In this document: one piece after another, positions 19,695 through 27,905 of the stretch
Layout: every line of letters begins with the position of its first letter
Numbering within the stretch: the stretch's first letter is position 1
DNA from: Cristatella mucedo
Taxonomy: Eukaryota > Bryozoa > Phylactolaemata > Cristatellidae
NCBI GenBank assembly: GCA_009760855.2
Contig: WPIO01000547.1
Location: 1-27,905, forward strand
DNA: 27,905 nucleotides
Direction of reading: 5' to 3'
The notes under the pieces: generated by a model
Databases searched by the model: none
What the model saw: the letters and a program-made list of their open reading frames with translations, nothing else
Told to the model about the DNA's origin: nothing
Translations under genes and position numbers: made by a program

Positions 19695-22460
19695 ATTTCA
19701 TAAAACACATTTTGCGGGTTGTTCTACAGTTGGCCGTGATCACTGGCCAGTTATAAATGACTAGATGGTGCTGCAATAGCCGTCAGGTGGTAACTACTGG
19801 CCGGGGCGTGCTTTTGTACAATCACTACATTTTTTTGTCCTACTTCTTGCATTCACCCTTGCCTACCTAAAGGTAGTGTTAATTTGCAATTCAAAATAAG
19901 TATAGTTCAGCCACCACGAAGTGCTTGGAAGTGAACTGGCTAGTCGACTGTAAGCCTAACTTATACGTCAGACTTTCTTTTATAGCTAAAAGGAAAATGA
20001 GAGTAATACGATCAGGCATGTCAACTAGTGGCAATGTTGTGATTGTCAGCCCTTTCGCATGTAATACAAGTTGTGGATATCGTTTGTGTTTACATGCACT
20101 TTAAAGTGTACATGCTACGCTGAGGAAATCTCCATATCTGCAATGCAGCATGCAAGATCGGACACAGAGTGAAACTAGAAGTTTTCAATTATAGCCATTG
20201 AATTTAATCGGTAGTGTCATCAAGTTGATGATGCTCTCAAGTTTACCATTCAAATCCATTCGAACACTCCAATTCTTCGCATCATACTTGAGCCTTGAGA
20301 ACAGTTTCTTGTAATTTTCTCATTCAGCTGTGAAGCTTTCCAATTTCTCGCAATGGAGAGCACACGATGGACCTCGGAAGACTGCAGGCCCTCTAGAACG
20401 TAAGAGCCTGGCTAATTTTGTGTGTGTGTGCTAACGATAGCTTTACACTTAACACTCACAAGTTAGCGGTATATGTGAATGCCCAGTCTTAGCCCTTTTG
20501 TGCTGGTGCAGCAGCCATTGTCATTGTTTACTCAATTTGTGGCATATAGTTAAAAAACGTTGCAGTTTACAAACGACAATAATTATCCGGTTAAAATGAA
20601 GCTGAATAAAGAGAGACAACGTTCGAATTTTTCCGCATGCAAAATAATTGATACAACCAGTAGTATTCGCATTGACAACAAGCTGTTTTTCATGATGCCA
20701 ACATTTCTGGACATTTGTGCTTGTTTGATTGTTAGACTAACCCTGCTATTTTTTTATACACGTTACCTTACCGTGACGGTATGGAGAGGTGTGTTTTTCA
20801 TCCTTTTTCCTTTGGAAACATATGGGTCTTCAGTTCGTTTTAGTATTTGGGGCTCCAGTTCGCAGTCGTCTTTCGCATTTCAAGTCAGAGCTAAAAATTA
20901 AAGACTGTTGCCTCTTGATGGGCAAGATTGGGGATTGATTTGATAAATACAATGCACAAAGGCATTTCTTCCCTCCAGATGTAGGGAAGTTATAAGGTGA
21001 GATGTATATAACTCATTTTTAAAGCGCCCCAAGAGAGCTTGGTCTTCATTCAGGCGCTTAACATATGCTTCGGGGCTCGAGAACACGACCTCAGCCAGAT
21101 GTTGGTCGGGGCGATTACCTTCACTGCTGGACCAAACCAGCTCGGCAAGATGACTTAATTATCATCATGCGTGTATCTTCTTCTCTGGTCATAGGCGAAC
21201 ACGCTTCCTTTTTCGGCGAACTGGAATGAATGCAGTACAGCTGGACGTCTATGGGTTGGGATGAAATATACCATCCAAAGTTAAATGCACAGCGACGTTG
21301 AAGTCAGTAGAGTCGCTTTCATTTCTCTAACTGCAATTACTACAGCGTTACGTGTCTTACAGGCTTGATTTTGTAATCCCCCAAGTGTAACACGTGCTAC
21401 CCTGACGGGCCAAGGTAGCTGATCCTTCAGTGACCATCCAATACTTTGCAGACAGTCCATTTCCTTTAGCTAAGTCGTAAATAGTGAGAACTTTACAACC
21501 TGGCAATACCTAGTCCCCAGACGTGACGATATTTGAAGAGGAACTACTGAATTGTCTTGTTCTTCCATAGCTAATGCTTCCTTGAGTATGTAAATATGCA
21601 TGCTGATGGCCTTATGAATCTCACACTTCTGATGCTAATATTCTCTTGGGGCCGACATGAACGTTGCTATTGCTATTAAAATACATCGATTACTAGCTTT
21701 TACGAATCGGCGGATTAAGTTGGAGCTGTTGCCACCTATGGCCACGAATGTCTCAAGACAAGACGGGAGTGATATTCCAAATCGACTTTGCAATGAATGG
21801 GAAAGAAAGGTCACTGGAAAGTGCGGCGGCTGAATAAGAATCGATGATGTCACCACCGAGACGGACATAGATCGGAGCTGGCCGAAGAATCACAGGTTTG
21901 TTTTTGGAAAAGCAGAATTGCCATTGGAATTTCACCACGTGAATGAGTGGGCCGCCTTAACCGTGATCTGCTACTCTGAGGGTAAACGCATTAGGTGATT
22001 TAAATTCCACGTTCTGGACGATTTTAGGCAATTTACCAAATCGATAGATGAATAGTTAATTGATAAGTTAGCATATCATGTCCACCGATTGTTTCTGGCC
22101 GCTGATGGACAAAGTTGCTATCGCCTGGCCCCATCAGGGGATAACCGGACAGTCACTTCCTTAGAGATGCTTGGCATAGTGCTCGAAGGTTGTTTGACGA
22201 AAATCAGATTGTAAGTATTAGCATTGACTATCAGACCCGAGTTAGCAGCAAAGCCAGCCCATGTCAACATGGCAAAGAAAGTCTCGCAAGGCACAGTCAC
22301 TGCTTTCAGCTATAAGTGCTTTACCTGAGCTTCGATTGCATATTTCAACGCGAAGCATAGACTGTAGGAATTTGCATAAGTTCTTGCATGGCATCGATTA
22401 CAAAACACATACTCACACACCCACGCCAACGACAATGCACACACTAGCAAACACACCCAT

Positions 22461-22461
<1 letters not shown>
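19695..22461. other. Spacer between the copy 4 promoter and the copy 5 CA tract
   Basis: No gene assigned. Small private changes are a T run near 19830 and GTTTGTTTTTGG near 21897. The GAGGAAC variant near 21538 matches copies 1, 2 and 6, not its neighbour copy 4. Confidence 0.55.

Positions 22462-22487
<26 letters not shown>
22462..22487 (+). repeat. (CA)13 microsatellite, copy 5
   Basis: Thirteen units at the equivalent position. Confidence 0.97.
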
Positions 22488-22493
<6 letters not shown>

Positions 22494-22554
22494 ACTGCAA
22501 TTGAGTTCAATTTGCTGAGCAAGAAAGGTGCGAATAGGCATTGGTTGTTCAATA

Positions 22555-22560
22555 TTTATT
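22555..22560 (-). terminator. Poly(A) signal AATAAA, copy 5
   Basis: Same AATAAA; here it is about 112 bases past the premature stop and 72 past the ancestral stop position. Confidence 0.45.
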
Positions 22561-22671
22561 AAGAATTTAGGAAGGCTGCATAGAAAGGCTATGGCAACTT
22601 GATTTCCTTTACAGTTTCCTAAATTGTCCGACTATGTACACTTCGGGCACAGCCAACGTCCCCGTGGCACG

Positions 22672-23352
22672 TCATTCAGCCGAGGGAGTCAGGCAATCCA
22701 AGTGGTATACACGAGGACAGGTGTCGCACATTAGCAGTTGGCCAGCCTCCTTGCAGATGGCACAAAAGTCTTCGTGCGACTCGCTCGCTGAAGCAGGGGG
22801 CTTTATTGTCGCAGCAGGTGCTGGGCCAGCAGCCCCAACCTCCAATTCAATGGCTCGTGCTGTCGAGACGGGCACGAGACCGAGGCTGGCCAAGTAGTCT
22901 AACTTATTGCGTGCATCCGGACTGGTGGCAGCCTGCATTTCGCGTGCTGCCACATCTCGGTACCGGGAGCCAAGTAAGCGCTCAAAGTGTCCAGCTGGTG
23001 GCGACGCCGTCGGCGATGTCGGGCCAGCAGGCGTAATGCAGCTCTCGGTGGGGATCGAAGCACATTTCCCTCGCTGCTCGCAGGTTTTCGGCGCCACTCG
23101 GCTCCCGCTACGGTTAGTACTGGGTGGCTCGACCGTCTGCTGTGATGGTAGAGGCAACGCGGGTGCTTGGGTTTGGTGACCTCCAACTAGAAAACATTCA
23201 TGTTTGCTACAAGCATGAGGCAACTGTTGTGCGTGAATTATTCTGAAACGAGACAAGAGCTGCAGCGAATTGTGCTCATGCACATGCCAGTTAACTGTTG
23301 GCGTGTAGAAGGAAAATTGAACGTTGCGAGAAAACTCACGACGGGCTCTCAT
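22672..23352 (-). pseudogene. PHF21A-like PHD-finger gene, copy 5, frameshifted in the finger
   Basis: The frame is 226 residues and matches copy 1 up to the sixth zinc ligand (YHLDCLTP). One extra base (cgagggagtc at 22681-22690, versus cgaggagtc or cgaggggtc in the others) then shifts the frame to SAE and a TGA at 22672-22674. Ligands seven and eight (the final C-x2-C) are lost, so the finger cannot bind its second zinc and should not fold. The likely exon starts at 23186. Everything upstream, including the SLGLV segment and HED motif, is intact. A sequencing error in a G run is a real alternative, and then this would be a functional copy. Confidence 0.7.
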
Positions 23353-24246
23353 AGCGACTCGTATTCGGTGACATGCTCGAGCAGCCCCTACGAAGGACAG
23401 CTTTAGGCGAAGCTACGAATGGAACGCATTATTATGTAACGACGTTTTCAGGTGAATCCGCTAGGTATTCGACAGCTATGTGCTAATAGATATAGTTTAG
23501 ATTCACCTCTATGAGATACTCGAGTTGAGCAGTGCACAGCTCTCGAGGTTTAAAATGTAGGCCACTAGGTGGTCCGACGAAGCCCACCCAAGAACCTGTA
23601 CTGAACGTAAAGAGCTAGGATGGCAAGACTACACGAATGGCTGTAATAGCAAATTAATACGTTCCATTGTTCGCAGCACTCCCACAGACTAGTAATGGCA
23701 ACTTAAAAATTAACTTAAAGCCAAGCGATTAAGCAGCCTGTTCCATGTACCAGCAGAAGAGCCTCAATGCCTACCACAATCGCATGCAGACTACACGGCT
23801 GCCGAATCAGATCCCATTAGCCGGGTCATCACGAGCAAGCACTGCACTCACGGATACCACTTCTCGCCAGACATGGTCGGGAAAGTCACAACCATAAAGT
23901 GGCACAACGATATGGCTACTCTCGCAACTCATGGCCGTGTTTGAAAGACAAGAGCTCAAATTCTGCTAAATTCCGTCGCTGTCACACCGAATTTAGTCGA
24001 TTTGCTCAAAGTGCTGCCAATAAACGCTGCCGGTTTTTGCTTCCATTAGCAAGCAAATAAAAGTGCATCGTCAGTTTGAATTCAATGCCTGCATTGGTTT
24101 ATATTCTCAGCCGCTATTATAGAAGTATAGTAAGTAGTGACAAAATATCGACAATATTTGGTAGCAGCAGTGGATTGAACTCCTTAGGTAAAAACGTGGA
24201 GCACCAACTAGTGTGCTCACATTCACATGACCTGATAGATACATAC
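23353..24246 (-). other. Presumed intron of the PHD gene, copy 5
   Basis: The modelled intron 24246-23187 is 1060 bases, the same as copies 1 and 2, with the same hairpin and no coding frame. Confidence 0.4.
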
Positions 24247-24307
24247 CACTTGACGTTCCGGCAGTTGGATCGGCAGTCTTTTGAATATCTAATTCGATTT
24301 TGTCCAT
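24247..24307 (-). CDS. Candidate first coding exon of the PHD gene, copy 5
   Basis: ATG at 24307, unchanged 20 codons plus one base and GTATGT donor. Its downstream exon is the frameshifted one. Confidence 0.35.
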
Positions 24308-24407
24308 GTCCGTATTTAGTATGTAGACTGCTCAATAGCGAAGATGGAAGACGATTTTGGTAGGCACAGCGTACTGCAAACCGAACGTTGATGCCTTCAC
24401 TCAGGAA

Positions 24408-24434
24408 GTCGCCATATTAGTATTCCGGTTCCGG
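24408..24434 (-). promoter_or_regulatory. YY1-like and tandem ETS-like motifs, copy 5
   Basis: Unchanged motif pair at the same spacing from the candidate ATG at 24307. Confidence 0.4.
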
Positions 24435-27186
24435 ATTTCATAAAACACATTTTGCGGGTTGTTCTACAGTTGGCCGTGATCACTGGCCAGTTATAAATGA
24501 CTAGATGGTGCTGCAATAGCCGTCAGGTGGTAACTACTGGCCGGGGCGTGCTTTTGTACAATCACTACAATTTTTGTCCTACTTCTTGCATTCACCCTTG
24601 CCTACCTAAAGGTAGTGTTAATTTGCAATTCAAAATAAGTATAGTTCAGCCACCACGAAGTGCTTGGAAGTGAACTGGCTAGTCGACTGTAAGCCTAACT
24701 TATACGTCAGACTTTCTTTTATAGCTAAAAGGAAAATGAGAGTAATACGATCAGGCATGTCAACTAGTGGCAATGTTGTGATTGTCAGCCCTTTCGCATG
24801 TAATACAAGTTGTGGATATCGTTTGTGTTTACATGCACTTTAAAGTGTACATGCTACGCTGAGGAAATCTCCATATCTGCAATGCAGCATGCAAGATCGG
24901 ACACAGAGTGAAACTAGAAGTTTTCAATTATAGCCATTGAATTTAATCGGTAGTGTCATCAAGTTGATGATGCTCTCAAGTTTACCATTCAAATCCATTC
25001 GAACACTCCAATTCTTCGCATCATACTTGAGCCTTGAGAACAGTTTCTTTGTAATTTTCTCATTCAGCTGTGAAGCTTTCCAATTTCTCGCAATGGAGAG
25101 CACACGATGGACCTCGGAAGACTGCAGGCCCTCTAGAACGTAAGAGCCTGGCTAATTTTGTGTGTGTGTGCTAACGATAGCTTTACACTTAACACTCACA
25201 AGTTAGCGGTATATGTGAATGCCCAGTCTTAGCCCTTTTGTGCTGGTGCAGCAGCCATTGTCATTGTTTACTCAATTTGTGGCATATAGTTAAAAAACGT
25301 TGCAGTTTACAAACGACAATAATTATCCGGTTAAAATGAAGCTGAATAAAGAGAGACAACGTTCGAATTTTTCCGCATGCAAAATAATTGATACAACCAG
25401 TAGTATTCGCATTGACAACAAGCTGTTTTTCATGATGCCAACATTTCTGGACATTTGTGCTTGTTTGATTGTTAGACTAACCCTGCTATTTTTTTATACA
25501 CGTTACCTTACCGTGACGGTATGGAGAGGTGTGTTTTTCATCCTTTTTCCTTTGGAAACATATGGGTCTTCAGTTCGTTTTAGTATTTGGGGCTCCAGTT
25601 CGCAGTCGTCTTTCGCATTTCAAGTCAGAGCTAAAAATTAAAGACTGTTGCCTCTTGATGGGCAAGATTGGGGATTGATTTGATAAATACAATGCACAAA
25701 GGCATTTCTTCCCTCCAGATGTAGGGAAGTTATAAGGTGAGATGTATATAACTCATTTTAAAGCGCCCCAAGAGAGCTTGGTCTTCATTCAGGCGCTTAA
25801 CATATGCTTCGGGGCTCGAGAACACGACCTCAGCCAGATGTTGGTCGGGGCGATTACCTTCACTGCTGGACCAAACCAGCTCGGCAAGATGACTTAATTA
25901 TCATCATGCGTGTATCTTCTTCTCTGGTCATAGGCGAACACGCTTCCTTTTTCGGCGAACTGGAATGAATGCAGTACAGCTGGACGTCTATGGGTTGGGA
26001 TGAAATATACCATCCAAAGTTAAATGCACAGCGACGTTGAAGTCAGTAGAGTCGCTTTCATTTCTCTAACTGCAATTACTACAGCGTTACGTGTCTTACA
26101 GGCTTGATTTTGTAATCCCCCAAGTGTAACACGTGCTACCCTGACGGGCCAAGGTAGCTGATCCTTCAGTGACCATCCAATACTTTGCAGACAGTCCATT
26201 TCCTTTAGCTAAGTCGTAAATAGTGAGAACTTTACAACCTGGCAATACCTAGTCCCCAGACGTGACGATATTTGAAGAGGAACTACTGAATTGTCTTGTT
26301 CTTCCATAGCTAATGCTTCCTTGAGTATGTAAATATGCATGCTGATGGCCTTATGAATCTCACACTTCTGATGCTAATATTCTCTTGGGGCCGACATGAA
26401 CGTTGCTATTGCTATTAAAATACATCGATTACTAGCTTTTACGAATCGGCGGATTAAGTTGGAGCTGTTGCCAGCTATGGCCACGAATGTCTCAAGACAA
26501 GACGGGAGTGATATTCCAAATCGACTTTGCAATGAATGGGAAAGAAAGGTCACTGGAAAGTGCGGCGGCTGAATAAGAATCGATGATGTCACCACCGAGA
26601 CGGACATAGATCGGAGCTGGCCGAAGAATCACAGGGTTGTTTTGGGAAAAGCAGAATTGCCATTGGAATTTCACCACGTGAATGAGTGGGCCGCCTTAAC
26701 CGTGATCTGCTACTCTGAGGGTAAACGCATTAGGTGATTTAAATTCCACGTTCTGGACGATTTTAGGCAATTTACCAAATCGATAGATGAATAGTTAATT
26801 GATAAGTTAGCATATCATGTCCACCGATTGTTTCTGGCCGCTGATGGACAAAGTTGCTATCGCCTGGCCCCATCAGGGGATAACCGGACAGTCACTTCCT
26901 TAGAGATGCTTGGCATAGTGCTCGAAGGTTGTTTGACGAAAATCAGATTGTAAGTATTAGCATTGACTATCAGACCCGAGTTAGCAGCAAAGCCAGCCCA
27001 TGTCAACATGGCAAAGAAAGTCTCGCAAGGCACAGTCACTGCTTTCAGCTATAAGTGCTTTACCTGAGCTTCGATTGCATATTTCAACGCGAAGCATAGA
27101 CTGTAGGAATTTGCATAAGTTCTTGCATGGCATCGATTACAAAACACATACTCACACACCCACGCCAACGATAATGCACACACACC

Positions 27187-27190
<4 letters not shown>
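24435..27190. other. Spacer between the copy 5 promoter and the copy 6 CA tract
   Basis: No gene assigned with confidence. An extra T near 25049 makes a minus-strand frame (25132-24924) open through to a TGA; the other copies lack it. Private changes are a shorter T run near 25756, a C-to-G change near 26473, a changed base near 26635, and loss of about 10 bases just before the CA tract. Confidence 0.55.

Positions 27191-27220
<30 letters not shown>
27191..27220 (+). repeat. (CA)15 microsatellite, copy 6
   Basis: Fifteen units; the preceding ctagcaaacac stretch present in other copies is lost. Confidence 0.97.
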
Positions 27221-27226
<6 letters not shown>

Positions 27227-27287
27227 ACTGCAATTGAGTTCAATTTGCTGAGCAAGAAAGGTGCGAATAGGCATTGGTTGTTCAATA

Positions 27288-27293
27288 TTTATT
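27288..27293 (-). terminator. Poly(A) signal AATAAA, copy 6
   Basis: Same AATAAA, about 71 bases past the copy 6 stop; one T is missing from the intervening sequence. Confidence 0.45.
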
Positions 27294-27363
27294 AAGAATT
27301 TAGGAAGGCTGCATAGAAAGGCTATGGCAACTTGATTTCCTTACAGTTTCCTAAATTGTCCGA

Positions 27364-27669
27364 CTATGTACACTTCGGGCACAGCCAACGTCCCCGTGGC
27401 ACGTCATTCAGCCGAGGAGTCAGGCAATCCAAGTGGTATACACGAGGACAGGTGTCGCACATTAGCAGTTGGCCAGCCTCCTTGCAGATGGCACAAAAGT
27501 CTTCGTGCGACTCGCTCGCTGAAGCAGGGGGCTTTATTGTCGCAGCAGGTGCTGGGCCAGCAGCCCCAACCTCCAATTCAATGGCTCGTGCTGTCGAGAC
27601 GGGCACGAGACCGAGGCTGGCCAAGTAGTCTAACTTATTGCGTGCATCCGGACTGGTGGCAGCCTGCAT
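27364..27669 (-). pseudogene. PHF21A-like PHD-finger gene, copy 6, 5' part of the exon deleted
   Basis: Only the last 101 residues remain, from [12 protein letters not shown] through the SLGLV segment, the HED motif and a complete C4HC3 finger to the usual TAG. A 315-base deletion fuses the Met codon of this segment to sequence from upstream of the exon, and the codon before that ATG is now TAA. The acceptor at the usual exon start is gone. The finger itself could be translated only from the internal ATG at 27669, giving a minimal helix-plus-PHD protein of 101 residues; whether that happens is unknown. The promoter and first exon of this copy lie beyond the window. Confidence 0.72.
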
Positions 27670-27671
27670 TT

Positions 27672-27905
27672 AGAGCTGCAGCGAATTGTGCTCATGCACA
27701 TGCCAGTTAACTGTTGGCGTGTAGAAGAAAATTGAACGTTGCGAGAGAAAACTCACGACGGGCTCTCATAGCGACTCGTATTCGGTGACATGCTCGAGCA
27801 GCCCCTACGAAGGACAGTCTTTTAGGCGAAGCTACGAATGGAACGCATTATTATGTAACGACGTTTTCAGGTGAATCCGCTAGGTATTCGACAGCTATGT
27901 GCTAA
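27672..27905. other. Residual intron sequence after the deletion, copy 6
   Basis: Corresponds to 4282-4505 of copy 1. Three small indels (loss of one G near 27727, extra GA near 27746, extra bases near 27818) break the frame that is open in all other copies. Confidence 0.6.

Larger units (their letters stand above)
15949..20694. repeat. Tandem unit, copy 4 (4746 bases)
   Basis: Marks are an expanded T run near 16269-16278, a C-to-T change near 16722, and two small insertions near 19444 and 19470 in the presumed intron. Confidence 0.97.
20695..25434. repeat. Tandem unit, copy 5 (4740 bases)
   Basis: Marks are the one-base insertion in the PHD finger near 22685 and an extra T near 25049. It otherwise resembles copies 1 and 2 at most variable sites. 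Confidence 0.97.
25435..27905. repeat. Tandem unit, copy 6, cut by the window end and internally deleted
   Basis: Only the first 2471 bases are present. A 315-base deletion joins 27671 to 27672 (equivalent to removal of 3967-4281 in copy 1). The remaining 233 bases contain three further small indels (near 27727, 27746 and 27818), far denser than elsewhere in the array. Confidence 0.95.

Noticed and set aside
1722-27905. rDNA, snRNA, tRNA or histone gene array
   Set aside because: Arrays of about 4-5 kb units often carry these, but I found no 5S, U1, U2, U5, U6 or tRNA signature and no histone sequence in the unit.
1722-27905. CRISPR array or bacterial operon
   Set aside because: The period is kilobases, and the LINE, PHD finger, AATAAA and splice-like sites are eukaryotic.

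Overview
The window reads as animal (metazoan) genomic DNA, probably from an invertebrate. It starts inside the 3' half of a CR1/L2-type non-LTR retrotransposon. The rest is a head-to-tail array of a roughly 4.74 kb unit carrying a PHD-finger gene related to PHF21A/BHC80, a chromatin reader of animals. Splice-like signals, an AATAAA poly(A) signal, CA microsatellites and the absence of operon structure all point to a eukaryote. Nothing in the sequence fixes the species.

Layout. Bases 1-1721 hold the retrotransposon remnant: a reverse transcriptase frame broken by one frameshift and two stops, a 3' UTR with a stem-loop, and an (ATT)6 tail. The tail joins directly to the array at a point that is internal to the unit. 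In this phase the units are 1722-6461, 6462-11200, 11201-15948, 15949-20694, 20695-25434 and a partial sixth, 25435-27905, which runs off the window. By eye the copies are nearly identical, differing mainly by short indels in homopolymers and microsatellites.

Each unit, read on the minus strand, holds: a possible promoter with a YY1-like and two ETS-like motifs; a possible short first coding exon ending in a GTATGT donor; an intron of about 1.06 kb; a terminal exon of about 550 bases ending in a complete C4HC3 PHD finger and a TAG stop; an AATAAA signal about 70 bases further on; then a (TG)n tract. The remaining spacer of about 2.8 kb has only short frames that I cannot assign.

The copies are not equivalent. 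Copies 1 and 4 have the plain frame. Copy 2 has a six-base duplication inside the PHD finger, copy 3 has one extra alanine codon, copy 5 has a frameshift that removes the last two zinc ligands, and copy 6 has a 315-base deletion that removes the start of the terminal exon. Private changes pile up at the left edge (copy 1 next to the retrotransposon) and in the last 250 bases, as expected for an array homogenised internally and decaying at its ends. An assembly effect cannot be excluded. The most interesting content is this multicopy, compact PHF21A-like gene family.
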